A stretch of DNA of 64,000 nt from Diphasiastrum complanatum (taxonomy: Eukaryota; Streptophyta; Lycopodiopsida; Lycopodiales; Lycopodiaceae): NCBI GenBank assembly GCA_029204225.1, contig CM055092.1:65006797-65070796 (forward strand), read 5' to 3'. Made by a program: the position numbers and the translations under genes. Positions within the stretch are counted from its first letter, which is position 1; each line of letters begins with the position of its first letter. The notes under the pieces were generated by a model, which made no database searches, was not told the DNA's origin, and worked only from the letters and a program-made list of their open reading frames with translations. This document shows positions 49,930-64,000 of the stretch, in pieces.

Positions 49930-50705
49930 TCATCGTCGTCTTCTTGGATTTTCTATTTTGTGTTTGTTGCATGGGCTTGTTGATCTGACTATTTCTTCTT
50001 GTCGTTGTTGAATTTCAAGATCTGATAGTTCTGGATTTCATGGTCCATCCTCTTGCAATACTTGTAGAATAGTCTCTTCTTGTTCTGAGTAGGGAATAAT
50101 GTTTGCAAGTCATTGATGGAGGACGAGGATACTCCATTCCTTCTTGTCTCCTCTTGCAACAATATGATTATGACTTTGGACAATGTAATATCTGAGTGTG
50201 TGGAAATAATCATCACCCAGTTTTCATATGAGGATGGTAGGTTGGACAATAAGGTCATTACAGCTTCAGAGTCTTCAATCATTGAACCTATTACCGCCAT
50301 TTGCTCTAATAGAGTCTTGAACTGATTAATGTGATTCTGAACATAATCACTTTCTGACATTCTAAGTGAGAAGAAGTTTCTCCTCAGATGCAACTTTTAA
50401 ATGACATCCCTCACTTAGTATAATGTATTCAATATATCCCAAGCCTCTTTAGAAGATTGGGCTAGTATGATGTGGCCAATCTGTATGTCGGAGATCTTAA
50501 GGGTAATCAAGGCAAATGCCTTGCCATCCCTGAGCTTCCATGTGGAAATGCCTTGCTCGTCGACACTGGAAAGTATTTCGGTTTCAACGACTATTTTCTA
50601 AAGCTCCTTGGCCACCAGTACTACTCTCATCTTGAATTTCCATAGATGGTAATTCGAACCATCAAGTTTCTCTACCATTAGTATAGACCGTGATTGCGAA
50701 TCCAT
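49930..50705 (-). pseudogene. Degenerate copia gag, segment copy 2
   Basis: Starts at ATG 50705. The conserved stretch NFFSLRMSESDYVQNHINQF to LLSNLPSSYENWVM is open from 50393. Relative to copy 1 it lacks about 95 bp around 50095. It then reads through a decayed zinc knuckle (YKYCKRMDHEIQNY), which has lost part of the CCHC pattern. Confidence 0.8.
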
Positions 50706-50861
50706 TTGAAAGTTTAGGATGAGTGTATGCAGATAGTAGATTATATGACTGGAAATAATTACAGCAAATTTTTGCTCTTTATCAAAACAATTGTTCTAAT
50801 AATGTAAGCTTTAAGTCCACTTCAAAATAATCACAGAGTAGATATTACAACTCTAATACCA

Positions 50862-51747
50862 TGTTGGGATTTGGTGAGGTCTGCGTGTCATGACACAAGG
50901 AAGCGAGTGAAAATCCTCGGTGCATGCAGTGATGTCTATCATATTCAGACCGAATTCAATAGTTCAAGGTCTGTGCTACTTGATCACAACTTCAAAAACA
51001 CTGGATCAATATAATCGATTCCATAGCCATGTACGAATTACATCGATTTCAGATTTAGCTTTGCGGAAGCATATTAGGTGTGGGAATTAGAGCGACAAAT
51101 CAACACAAGCTATCAGTCATACGAATAATTTAATCTACAAATATGTTTATCTACTAGCAAGAAATAATCTGAAAATGAATAAAACTGAACATCAATCACA
51201 ATATACACGACCTAGATTACTAGAACATTGATTATTCGGTCCCGAATAGGTACATTTTGAATGTAGTCAGAGTCATGTTTTTTTTTGAAATAATACTCCG
51301 TAATAACAGAGAGAAAAAACAAAACAATTGCACTGTAGATGTTCAATTGATCACTACAATGTCTTTAGGAGCTAACTGAGCAACAATAGTTTACAATTAA
51401 GATTAAGGCACTACGTGATGTTGGCAGTCGACTGCCTTCAGACAATATCTAATTCAGTTAGAGATTTTGTCCGAGCGTGCTTCAATGTACTTGTTGATCT
51501 GTTGATAGTCGGATTACGGCCGATTATTCGAGGATGTCGAACTATCGAGGATGGCCAAATAATCAAAGATGATCGAATAGATGAAGGTGTTCGAACAATT
51601 GAGGAAACATTGTCACTGATCCTTTTGTATTTTTGTAGACTATCAGAGAAGAAGTGTATTTCTACAGAGTGTGTGCAAGTGTACAAGTATTTACAACAGC
51701 TAGTAAATTAGTAGAGAGATAGGGATGGAGAGGATATAGATCCAACA
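50862..51747 (-). repeat. Copia 5' LTR, segment copy 2
   Basis: TGTTGGGAT to TCCAACA, counterpart of 6466-7359, with the adjoining PBS at 50849-50861. Confidence 0.75.
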
Positions 51748-54536
51748 TAAGCTTATGAATGTCTTATCTTTTCCCTAGTAGACATCAAAGGGGTGGTAGA
51801 AAAGTGATCCAACCTCTTCGGATTAAAGGGGACCAACCATTTGAATCAATTGCCTTAACTCAACTTTTGCTTACTAGTAAGAAGTATGTACACATGTGAG
51901 AGGGATCTTGAGCCATGCAAGACCCTAGTATGAGCATAGCTGTCTCTTGGTGTCTTATATGTTTGATATGTGGAATACCTTCCTCAAGAAGAGGAAAGGA
52001 GATCTTCACCACCATGTCTCTTATTGGGGGACCAACCATGTCAATCACCTTGACTCACAAAATTGGAAGATGAAGATTGCATTATCCTAGCCATTAACTA
52101 ATATTTAATCCGAAAATGTTTAGGATGTCAATCTTAGTGGTCATAATTTTGGTGTCTAGAAAATACTTGAATCTCATGGATAGTATATTAAAATAATTAG
52201 AATTATTGGATGGAATATGAGGATTTGGAGTATGCCTCTTGGATAGAACATCATGAAAATGGCGAGCAATTAAAAATTTCTCTATATTTGTAACTTCAAG
52301 AAGAGTCTTCTAAAGCTCACAAATTACATTTGAATGTGCTCATTCTTTTGTATATTATGATAAGATTACCCTCTTGTCTTGCCTCTACTAGAGTTGCACT
52401 AATATACCTCGCATGTCCTCTCATCATGCCACTATTGAAGTTTGCCTCATAGTGAACCTCATCTAGTTGTGATGGATTGTGGTGGTAAAGAGTTTTTTAG
52501 GCTTCATATGTTATTTCATTTTCTTATTATGATGTTTTTTTATAAAACTCATAAATTATCTTGGTCATGATTTTTTGCAAAATACATTTTTTTGTATGAA
52601 TGTTTCCAAATAATTTGGGAATTGACTCATAAAAAAACACGATTTTATACTAAATTAGGTGATCTAAATGATATACCTGAAAATTTTTACCTTTCTGTGA
52701 ATAATCATTTAAATCTCAACTTGTCTATTTGGAGGCCAATAGTAACTTGAGTACAAGGTCTCATTTTCTATGCTAGATACATTCAAATCCATGTATTTGA
52801 AGTCTATAGAGACATGCATCTTATCTATTACTAGTTTGTAGTGTAGATACAATATTTACCCTTGAAACTTGTCAAGATTGTATCTACACCTCACATCTTG
52901 ATCAACGGCCCACAATAGAAAGGTCAGATGAATGAAAGGCTAAGATAGACTCAGCCTCTAAGTGTGAGTACTCTTCACTATATTTGAGCCTCTTTTATGC
53001 ATACTTATCATACATTGAGTAGTGAATATTGGAGCTTTTGAAAGCAAGCTTGTAAGTAGTGAAGACATTGGCAATGTGCTTATTTGCCTGCATAGTTAGA
53101 TAGTAGAAACCATTGAGACTTATTTATTGGGGTGATTTGAGGATGCCATGGCCTAATACAAGGGTTGGAAGTTCATATCCCGTACTCTTCATGTTTGATA
53201 TTCCATTGATGTGATGTTTATGTATTTTGATCTCTCTTCCTTAGACTAAATACTGTTATTGCCTAACATTGTCAAGTTTGGGAGTCCAAGTTGCTTATGT
53301 TAAGTGCAATCATTTTGGTCATAGATCCTTAAGCTAATCTTTGACAAGTTTTTCACATGATATCCAAGCTCTATTCATCATTGAATCAAGTTAGGAGGGT
53401 GCTAATAGGGCCAGTAGCCATTTTGTGAAGTCTGGTGAAGCTAGTCATCAAGAATCACTGTAAGACATATTGTTCAAGTTGGAAACACATGAAGCATCTT
53501 CTTCTTTATAAGGAAATCTACTCTTTAGAATCAGAAATAGGTTTCGAATCATTCATACATTCATTTCTAAATTTTCATTTGAGGTATGGAACTTGGGTTT
53601 CTACTAGATTTCATTTTTTGAACTAGTCTTAACGTTGTTAAAATTTATTGATATAAAACATCAAGATTAGGTATAATATATTGTGTATAGGTTTGGATCA
53701 AATGAATCCATTAGGAATTTCAAGAATGATTTTAAGCAATGATTTAGATCTTGTATCAAGTTATCAAGGTCTAGACAAGTTTGATGTACATCTTCATGAT
53801 TAGTCCTTAAAGTTTTTTTTTCTTGAATATGACTTTCTTTGTGTGCAAGTAGAGTTAGATTGCCATCCTCAAGGTGCAGAAAGATATCATAGATCACATT
53901 CAATGCACACTAATGTTACATAAGTTCAAATACTATGAAAGCCTTTGTCAATACAAGTAAGTGCCTTGTGATACTATTTATTTAGCTATCATTAGCCAAT
54001 AGCCCTTGTAACTCAATACTTTAGCATTTAAAAAAGAACAATTTATTGCATCATTTCTTTCACTGTATCACTTGTGTAGAACTAGCATTCTTACATCTAG
54101 AATATCCAAGAGATTGAAGTTTTCAAATCTGCAATTAAAAAAAATTCACAGTTAGTACAAAAAATTTATGTGATTACATTATGATGGATGCATTTCTCTT
54201 TTTGTAGTGTGCAATATATTATGTGTCTTTACATTTGGCTATCCCTTAAATTGTCCATTATGACTGTGTTGCACTATTTTAAACCACAAGAGAGCTTCAT
54301 ATCAAAAGTAAAACCTAAACGTATAGGTATTCTAACACTTGGAAGTTTTAATTCGAGATTGAGAAAAAATGAAAATGATCTTCTCTAAAGCACAAACTAT
54401 AGTAAGAAATTTGATTATCTAAAACTAGAATTGGAGGCAATATAGTTGAAATACAATAAGTTCAATAATTGAATATGAGAATTGGATGTTCTTACCATTA
54501 ATTTTCTATTTCATCTTTGATGCTTAAAGGATGTTA
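51748..54536. other. Non-coding flank including the copia-1 empty site
   Basis: Counterpart of 7360-8438 plus 14305-15875. The uninterrupted target ATGCATCTTATCTATT is at about 52826-52841. A 145-bp stretch (53310-53455) is absent from copy 1. Confidence 0.5.
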
Positions 54537-54916
54537 TCAACCAGCTAATCTGAGATCCATATCCTTCAATCCAACTTGTTTCAAGTGTGTAAAATGGCCT
54601 TTCACTCCTGCAAAAAACTACAAGGGAGAACCGAATTGAAGGTCATAGGTAGTTGTTCAAATTGCAAGACACAAGAAACATAGTTGAACTTAAAAGTTGA
54701 TTTAAAGTTGTACACGTAAACGAATAAATTGAAGCATGAAAAATCATACACTTATACACAATTCAATGATTGAGGAATAATTGTTAGCATTAAAACCACA
54801 ATGTCATACTGAAGCATGACGTTTGTATGGAATAACTCTTTGCAAGTGGCCTCCACAATGGGTTGAATACTTGGGTAGTGCATGTGACACACTCCTGGAA
54901 ATAGGTGATGTTCAAT
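54537..54916 (-). pseudogene. Desaturase D3: last two exons
   Basis: The penultimate exon is 54810-54916 (IEHHLFPGVCHMHYPSIQ). It has lost 4 bp within GAATATTGAAC, which shifts the frame after VEATCKE. The last exon 54537-54617 is open (FFAGVKGHFTHL to DLRLAG). Upstream, intron sequence continues to about 55632, with an internal loss of roughly 600 bp compared with the D2 intron, and stops short of the preceding exon. There it meets D4 head to head. Confidence 0.85.
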
Positions 54917-57900
54917 CTGCATAAAAAATGAGAAACTTATTATCATGCTTTTGTATAGTTTCATGCTAAATCTTTCAAACATCAGATGCATTCACATGCT
55001 AAAAAAAACTAGCATCTCCTTTATGTAATTATAGACCCATAAGTTCTTTAAGCTCTTATTTTAATCAAATTCTTCTTTGAAAATGCTAATAAATATATAA
55101 TCTTTTAGCTAGATCAAGATGTACATAGATTTGTAGCTTTGTAAAGATAGTTGAAGAAAGACTACTTCAGAATGAACTTGATTTCAACCAACAAGGCAAG
55201 TCGAATATAAATGATGCAAATCTTTATCCTAAGGTTAAAGATGAGTTTGTATAGATGCTTCTATGTATTATTATATAAATGTATGCATATATAGAATATG
55301 CAAATGCCAACTTGTTCATAACAGGCCTTAAGCCTAAGACAAGTGTAGGCCCTAGATATTTTAAAAAAAGACATACAAGCTTGTATGGAAAGCTATAAGC
55401 CACATGTCAAAGAATGTGAACAATCTATCTTTTGGACAAGTGCCAATCTCAAGGTCTACTTTGTCAAAATAACATATGCTGTAATTCATACTTCTCAAAT
55501 GCCACCTTAATCATTATGTTTTGATGAGTATGTTAAATTCAAGTCAACTCTCCAAATTTGTACCTTTCATGGGTCAAAACCATTTTTTCATAAAAGAACA
55601 TAAATACTTTTAATGCTCCAACTTTTTAATTACAGCATTGCTCGCTGGTAATTGATGGGAAGGTGTATGATGTGACAAAATGGTACCACTTCTTATCTTG
55701 TCTTCCAAAAGTCCTGTAGGAATTCTGCGCTGTTGCGTCTTTAGTTTATGAAATTAATTTCAGCATTCTCCTTCTTATGAGCATTTTGGTCGACGTGCGT
55801 AGAGAGCTACGGCCAGTTTCTAATCATGAACAGGATAATTATGCATCGTACTTCATATTTTATATATGCCCTTGGATGGTAGCTGAACATATGCACTAGA
55901 CTGATCCATGGGCTCTGCTAACAGGGTGCCAAAGCATTCTGGAGGAAGTCTTATTCACGTGCGAGCAGGGCAAGATTCGACATATTTATTCAACTCCTAT
56001 CATCCACTTTATGTCTGGTATATACATGCTAAGCATGCTCTTAACTGCAAGCAAACCAAGAAAGTAATATACTGATAGTTAGCTATTTTCCACACAATTT
56101 CCGGATTAGCATTGTGTGGCCAATGCTAAAACAATAATCTCCTTCAAATTCAGTAAGCCTTTTGAGTTGGAGGACAAGATAACAAAAAGACGATAGCCGA
56201 TGCAGAGAGACGCATAGATGGTATAGAATCCTAGAAAGTCTATAACTCAACAGTACATGAAGTCATAGATTGTGTCCGCTGATCTTTTGTGCTTATGTCC
56301 TAAAGTCCTTGACATCTTCCAACGACTATCAGGAAATTGTTGGACCAGTACTGTGTTGGTGAAATAGATGCCAGCGATGAGGACTTAAGCATGACCAATG
56401 TGGAGTACTTGGACATTGTGAAAGAACCCTTTTATTTGGCATTGAAAGAGCGCGTTGAGGCTTATTTTCATAGGAACAAGGTACTTTCATGTATTTTCTT
56501 ACACTTTGCAACATATTTCCTACATCAGTTGACAGGTTTTTACAATTGTGGATTGTTAAGATTTGTTATTTCAGTTGTGACCTATATTTGTTGTCTTTAC
56601 CACAAGACTTAGTGCACGAGTCCTTATAAACAAATTCACAAATATTGCCAAGCCATGTCCTTTAGATTTTGCATCCTAAAAGATTTTGAAATGTCATTAG
56701 TCAAAGGACGTCGAGGTTGGAGCCTAAACCTACCTCGCCACAATAAGCAACTCTACTCAACTCGCCCCACAAGATATATAATATTTCTAATCAAAGGCAT
56801 TTTCCTTCCTAAAATTCATAAATGAGTTATTTTCAATCCACTTAAAATACTCAATATAAAAGCTATAATTTAGTAGTAATTCCTTCTTTCCGAAAAGTCA
56901 TTAGACCTTCACATCATTGTATCTTTATGCTAAATATATAAATGTTTGTATGAAATGTAAAAATCTAATGATCATTTTTTAATTGAAAACGATGCAGGTG
57001 AATCCAAGAGTGCATTCACACTTGTTTATCAAGTCAGTTGTGATCTTAACATTGTATTTGCTCTTCTACTATGTGATGTTTTTCCAAGTCCAAAATCCTA
57101 TCATTTCTTCTATATATGCTATAATTGCATTTGGATACATATCAGCGCATATCGCGATGAATATTATGCATGACGGCAACCATGGTGTGTGTCCAATTTT
57201 CTTGCTTTTGGATACATTTTACAACTACTAGTTTCTATGTATATGTGTATTTGATAAAGGATAGAAATATCATAGCCAAAATGCTCATTTTGTGCATGTA
57301 AAGAACATTCAATAAGAGACTTAGATGTTTGGCTCTCTTAGGAGTTTCATAAACGAAAACCTTTACATGATCTACCGTTGTCTTTGCAAATGACTACATG
57401 GTTATGATCGATGGTTGCATTCCACTTGTTAAATGAACACTACAAGCATGTCATTGACTAAAGTTGGAAGCCTTTAAGATGTCAAAAGACATTTGTAAAT
57501 TAGAAGAGCTGATCTTTGTAGCACCTCAGATGTGAACTTCTTTGCAGGAGCATATTCTACATGGCCTTGGTTCTCATATTTGATGGGAACATCTTCAGAT
57601 TTAATTGGACTAGCAGGTAAATTTTATATGATACTTAAAATATAAAAAATATCGTCACTTTTAAGTTGAGAAAATTTGTTTTCTCATTGTGATTTGTATT
57701 GTTTGATAGCTATATATGGAGGCAACAACACATTATTGCGCATCATGCTTACACAAATGTGAACAAATTCGACCCAAATATTAGTATGTTTTCTCAATCC
57801 ATATTAAAATGAAACTTGTAGACATGAATTTTGATTTTCAAATCAAATAAGTACCATGGATATTGTATTCAATAGCACAATATTCATGCAAGTATGTATG

Positions 57901-59419
57901 ATGCAAAGTGTCATGGTGAGTACATACGATTGAATAAATTCATAAGGTTGAACACCTTTATAGGAGCAAATGACGTTGATATCAGAAGGGTGCACTTAGA
58001 ACAACCAAAACACTCTTTTCATGCCTATCAGGTGAGTCATGGGATTTTTCTCTAGCAAGAATGATTATTGTCATGAGGTTACATTAATAGCCCACGTAGT
58101 TACCAATGCCATCATTCGAGCTATGAATGCCTTATGAATCCTTTTAGCATTAAATTTTTTTGCAAGTACTTTTTCAACATTCTAGGTGAATTAATTGTGA
58201 ATTGTGCATTGCAGCACATATACCTATGGCCACTTTATGGTCTAATGACATTGAAGTCTATTTGATTCGATGACTTTCAAGCCTTGTTCACAGGAAAAAT
58301 TGGACAGTGAGTATTATATCTCTTAATTTGCAATAAGTCTTAAAATATGCAGATTCATATACTTATTTCCATCTCATTTGCTAAAATTGCAAATGATATG
58401 TACCAAATATCAAGTTTATTTCTTGGATTGTCACACTGATGCGTGCTCTTTGTTATGTGTAACGTGTGGTTGTTCATTTAGAGGCATTAGCGCAAAAATG
58501 ACACCTTTGGAAATTTTGGTTTTTTGGGGATCAAAACTCTCCTATGTTGTTTACATTGTCATCCTTCCATTTCTTTATAGCAACTACGAAATCTCCACAA
58601 TGATGGAGCTATATATCTTATCACAGGTTTGTTGATAATCAAAACACACATGTTTCTTAGTCCAATTAGAATATGCTTAGTGAGATACACTGTTGGAATT
58701 TTTTGTCAAGAGGACTACTTGTGTATTCATCTTTCTATATAACAAATATTACATGTTTGGTGCAGTTGGTGTGTGGATGGACACTAGCAATATTATTTGA
58801 GATTAGTCATGTGGTGGAAGCCGCAACTTTCTTGATGCTTGATCTAAATAAAGGAGTTCCAACTGTGCCTTATGGTTGGGCAGCAATGCAGGTTGTATAG
58901 AAAAACATTTACTCTTTAATACAATCAAATGGTTGATGCAAGATTCATGTTTTGATTATAACAGTTGCTTGATGTCATTCTCTTTCATTATTATGTTGTC
59001 TATTTAATTTTACCCATATTAAAACATGTTTTCTGAAACTACAACAAATACTATTATCTTATCAAAAAAAAATCTACATATTAATGTTTTGACTGCTTTT
59101 CTTGTTCAATCAATGACAACAGGTAAGTGATATTGGTTAGACATTATCTTTTTACATTGTCTTTGAAATGGATTCTTCATATTATCTTCTTATGCATGGT
59201 AGTTGAAATTAAAATGGATATGGTAGCTCCAATCATTTATCAACCTTCGTCTACTTAGAAAGCCATAAAAATATCCTAGAATTCTTTTGCCTAAGACCAA
59301 ACATCTAGAAATAGAATCTCAAAATTAGATTATCAATATATGTTGTGAATTGTGGCTATTAGTTGTAAGGAGAAAGCACCTCTAAGATAATGATAAGAAG
59401 ACACACACAAATGAATGAT

Positions 59420-59854
59420 TGTGGAGCCAAACCATCCAACCAAGTAGATGCTATTGACTCAATCTCCAATAGCATCACCCCTATGTTAGAGAATAGGCTG
59501 CAAGTGTAGAGAGAGTAACCTAGCAAGTGTACAGAGAGTAACCAGGCAATAAAATCTCAAGGTGAGTTTCTCCTAGAGGAAATAGCCCTTGCTTTACCTC
59601 TACTTGTGCCCATGCATGCATATAGTGACGTGCAAGTCATTACTATTGATACTCTACACCATGCCCATAGCCTTCCTGACCCATGCAATAGATCCACATG
59701 TCATAATATGTGTGGGGGTCCTCACAAGGTTATTAATTACATTTCGGGCCTAGTTTGGAATAACGAGGTGTAACCAATAATCTCGATTGCTGGAGTGCCG
59801 TGTATCCAAGTCCAGGACTACGTTGAATCCTATATGTAGGACGTGGACATAACA
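59420..59854 (-). repeat. Gypsy-type solo LTR-like repeat in D4 intron
   Basis: Reverse counterpart of 41544-41978. On the D4 side an extra ~60 bp of flank (59345-59419) is present that D2 lacks. Confidence 0.5.
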
Positions 59855-60157
59855 TCAATAAAGTTATAAGTAATTTATCTTTGAAAGGTCTAGTCCATTG
59901 TAATGCAAGTGGATAGTATTGTGATGATTTGAAACATCAATATTTAAACCACTAGCTACTTATCCAGACAAATCAAATCAAAATCATTGCCATAGATGCT
60001 AAATATTGTAGATATGTTAATCGGGAAGAAATATGCAACAAAGAACATAATATAGAGCCCTTCACAATAGAAGGAATCAAAATCGACCTCACATTTTGTC
60101 TTTAAGAAAAATATAAAACTATGAAATTTCTTAAAAGTAAATTAGTAGACATGATTG

Positions 60158-60270
<113 letters not shown>

Positions 60271-60590
60271 ACTCTCAAACCAACTTTTCTATAACAAGTT
60301 ATGCTCTTTATATCGGCCTACATAGATTACTAATTTGTGCTATATAGAAACAGTGAATCAATCCAGGTCTACTTAAAATATGTAATTTGTTTTCAATAAA
60401 TTCATGTATAATAGATGTAATTTTAAATCCCAAGATAGTGTTGATGTAGTGTTTACATTCGGCAAATGCAAAACATGGAAAGAACCAATTTTCAACTTAA
60501 TGTGAATCAACAGCTTTACTTTAAGAATTTGAAAAATGAACAATTTTGTAGGGTTTGAATTTCAAGTCAGATCCAAGTTTTGTGATGCCA

Positions 60591-61880
60591 CAAAAATGTT
60601 AAATATTGAATATCAACATAAATATGGCATGATATACTCGAAAATGAAGATATGAGCTGGATAAGTATGAATCATGAAGAGGCCTAAGTCACTTTTCGGG
60701 AATATATCTCCTAAGTACTTGGCTTATAATAAAGGGCAAGACCTTTAAAAGGAAAGACATTGCCTTGGAGAACCTTTACTAGGTTAGGTTGTCCACACGA
60801 AACGACTAGATATGAAAAGACATGTTAAACTAGAGTAATCTTAACTATTAGTTAAATACACCTCTTATGGTATAATTGAACGTATACTTAGTCTGATTGT
60901 TAACTAGACCCTTTCGCAGGAGCGACGCACCTATTGTTTTAGAGGTGTGTTTGTTCGCCCCGTAGAACATATATTGATCTCACACTTCAGTCTCAAGCAT
61001 TGAGAGAGAAGAGTTTATGCATATGTAAGAGATTGAAGAAGTGACTAGAGTTCTGAGAGTTATTCTCCCTTATCTCTGTTCTCCGCACTACTGAGTGTGA
61101 GTGATCTTGAGTCTGCTAGCAATCTCTAACGCATTACATGAATTACTCTCTGATCAGACAGACTCTCTAACACATTACAATTGTTTGTTGTGTATCCGTA
61201 AAATATGCTCTAAAGAACTATCTTACTTGTCTATCGTGAATACTTTCTTTTTGGCACTCGAATAACAACTATCTTTGGTGCAGTCTAGCACGTTCATTGA
61301 ATAAAGCTGTATGTATACATATGAGATGACAATTCCTGTTTGAAGAATTGAGTCTCTGATCTGTGTTCCTAATTGTAACTGACATAAGTTTCTAACGTGC
61401 TCTAAAACTATTCGTGTTCTTTAACCATTAAATTGGACTTAAGTTGTTGAGAATTTTTGTCTAGAAACAAACAATTCACAAACGTGATTAATTAATTGTC
61501 TGCACAGTCGCAAATACATCGAACACTTCTCGATTCTCTGTTGACACCTTAATCAGCCAGAATGTAGCACTGCTATACTACTCTGATAACATCTCATCTG
61601 TAGAACGTGTTTCATTCGATTTGATAGAGGCCAGATTGTTGTTTAGAAATTATTAACATTACATTCCCCAAACACAAAGTAATATTGGTTACTTTTTAAT
61701 GTCGGTTGACAACCAGAATAACACTCGAAACCACTTATCATGAATTGTACCAAAAACATAACTCTCTAACGCTATCCTATGTGGGAACGATACTATTTGC
61801 CACAAAATATTAACCTTGTTGGTATAGTACGACATATACCAATTTTTGGCGCCATTGCTAAAAATGTTAAATATTGAATA
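60591..61880 (+). repeat. Tat/Athila-like LTR plus PBS in D4 intron
   Basis: Counterpart of 39427-40736. The LTR-like part is 60630-61841, followed by ATTTTTGGCGCCATTGC, with one change in the PBS (CGCCATTGC). The flanking copies of the 39-bp repeat contain ATATTGAATATC here instead of ATATTAAATATC. Confidence 0.55.
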
Positions 61881-64000
61881 TCAACATAAATATGGCATCA
61901 CAAGTTTATTCATACATGGGAACTCTACTTCAAGAGAGGCTTGACCGTGTGAGTTACTTAAGATTTATATGTTGTGTTTAAAAGTTACAAAATGGGTCCA
62001 CAAGAAAGAAACAAAATTCCAAACATTATTTGCATCTTCATTATAGAGAAAGCTCATATCTCCTTTTATATTGTATTATTATTTAAAAACTAGAAAACAC
62101 GCATAGGATTCATTTAGTTAGTATAACTCTTTGTTCTCTAAAATGTATATTGATCACGTGTCCTAATACATCCCATATCACTAGTATGCCTCATTGAAAA
62201 GCAAATGGTCATACAATTTTCAATTTGAAGATTGCTTGCAGTTTGTAAATAAAGTATGGAAAGAAACCACATTCGGTCTCAATGACTCATTATTTCTCTC
62301 ATAACAATGTACAGTATTATTGTTTTCTAGGTATGTGCCTCAACAAACTACAAAACAGGTTCGACCTTGTGGTTGCATCTATCCGGAGGACTTATTTACC
62401 AAGTAAGTTTTGGATCTTTGGATATCAGTTGTGCCAATTTTGTGTTATATGATAATAAAAAGTTGAAGGATTGAAGGTATTTATGTTCTTTTATGAAAAA
62501 ATGATTTTGACCCGTGAAAGGTACACATTTGGAGAGTTGATTTGAATTTAACATACTCGTCATAACATAATGATTAAGGTGGCATGTGAGAAATATGAAT
62601 TATAGCATATGTTATTGTCATAAGTATATATCTTTTTCACCTATAAACAATTACATCTAGGTTGCTAGCTTCTTTCATCCTTTGAACGGTCCAAAGCATG
62701 ATTAGGCTTACCCCACACATTTATATATATATGTTATTTCTAAGAAACATCTCATCTCAAATATATATATATATATATATGAATAGATATCTCTTTCTCC
62801 CCCCGCCTCCCCTTTGTCTCTAGCTTCTGTCTCTCTCAGACTTCCAAATAATCATTACATTATTAGTAATATTGACTATAAATTGTCTATAGAAATTTCT
62901 TTTGCTCATGATCAACATTGAGAACAATCGTGTAACTAATTGATATTGAATTTGCATAGTGAAGGTGAGAACGCTCGTCTAACTAATTCATATTGAATTT
63001 GCATACTAAAGGTAGTTCACTATAAGATTTGAATATTTGTGTTCATCTTTGTGTATCCTCTAATGCATTAGGAATACTAGATTAACTAATTTTTCAGATA
63101 GCAAGCTCATTCAAATTTCCTATATTTTTTATCACACCTCTTTTATTAGTGAGTCGATGAAAATGTGGAGGAAGACCCAATTTCTATGTTAGACAAAGTA
63201 GACCTTGAGATTGGCACTTGTCCAAAAGATAGATTGTTCACATTAGTTGGCATGTGGCTTATAGCTTCCCATACAAGCTTGTATGTCTCTTTTGAGAATA
63301 TCTAGATGTAGCATGATGCCTACACTTGTCATAGGCTTAAGGCGGCCTGTTATGAACAAGTTGGCATTTGCATATTCTATATATGCATACATTTATATAC
63401 TAATACATAGAAGCATCTATACAAACTCATCTTTAACCTTAGGATAAAGATTTGCATCATTTATATTCGACTTGCCTTGTTGGTTGAAATCAAGTTCATT
63501 ATGAAGTAGTCTTTCTTCAACTATCTTTACAAAACTACAAATCTATGTACATCTTGATCTAGCTAGAAGATTATGTATTTATTAGCATTTTCAAAGAAGA
63601 ATTTGATTAAAATAAGAGCTTAAAGTACTTAAATAGGTCATGGGTCTATAATTACATAAAGGAATGTTCTAATTTTTTTTAGCATGTGAGTGCATCTAAT
63701 GTTTGCAAGTTTTAGCATGAAACTATACAAAAGTATGATAATAAGGTTCACATTTTCTATGCAGATTGAACATCACCTATTTCCAGGAGTGTGTCACATG
63801 CACTACCCAAGTATTCAACCCATTGTGGAGGCCACTTGCAAAGAGTTCAATATTCCATACAAACGTCATGCTTCAGTATGAGATTGTGGTTTTAATGAAG
63901 GGTTCATAAAAAAAACACAGCTAGCAATTATTGCTCAATCATCAAATTATGTATAAGTGTATGATTTTTCATGCTTCAATCTATTCTTTACATGTACAAC

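Larger units (their letters stand above)
45815..55052. repeat. Segmental duplication, copy 2
   Basis: Same order as 1525-16394 but without copia-1. It lies between the arms of the large inverted repeat and preserves the copia-1 empty site. Copy-specific sequence at about 49230-49525 replaces 4965-5030 of copy 1. Confidence 0.9.

Overview
This is plant nuclear DNA: AT-rich, intron-containing, dominated by Ty1/copia and Ty3/gypsy debris, with primer binding sites for plant-type tRNA-iMet (TGGTATCAGAGC) and tRNA-Asp (TGGCGCC), TTTAGGG motifs and long GA/CT microsatellites. The only host-type gene family I recognise is a cytochrome b5-fused front-end fatty acid desaturase. Its sequence resembles the C20-PUFA (delta-5-like) enzymes of seed-free plants, so a fern, lycophyte or bryophyte is my best guess (inference). 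I cannot name the species.

Layout. 1-0.8 kb: tail of a degenerate copia pol. 1.4-16.4 kb: a segment carrying an unrecognised two-exon gene, a Ty3/gypsy 3' end with LTR, a possible LINE scrap, a copia gag with 5' LTR, and the last two exons of desaturase copy D1. It is split by an intact copia element (copia-1, 8439-14299). The same segment recurs without copia-1 at 45.8-55.05 kb, where it carries desaturase D3. 16.5-20.4 kb: two ~1.9 kb tandem units, each bounded by (GA)n and each holding two covarying hairpins. 20.5-36.6 kb: a plant Transposase_24-like gene followed by a DUF7869-like (RNase H-fold) gene. The 3' part of the first gene, the whole second gene, a 257-bp MITE and desaturase flank are tandemly duplicated; the upstream copy is split by a second copia (copia-2, 21923-27733). 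37.1-45.1 kb: desaturase D2 on the minus strand. 55.6-64 kb: desaturase D4 on the plus strand, an inverted copy of D2. D2 and D4 form ~8 kb arms of a large inverted repeat around a 10.5 kb spacer that holds the second segment copy.

Gene state. Copia-1 has an uninterrupted 1316-codon gag-pol, visually identical LTRs, a TSD, PBS and PPT, so it looks autonomous and young. Copia-2 is its near-identical sibling with a 50-bp deletion in gag. All four desaturase copies, both unknown-gene copies and both DUF7869 copies are broken, mostly by different lesions, so the duplications came before much of the decay. Because duplicated sister segments preserve the empty target sites of both copia insertions, the relative order of events can be read in this window.

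Most of the remaining sequence is decayed repeat or intron with no supportable gene. No tRNA, rRNA, CRISPR array or bacterial-type operon was seen.
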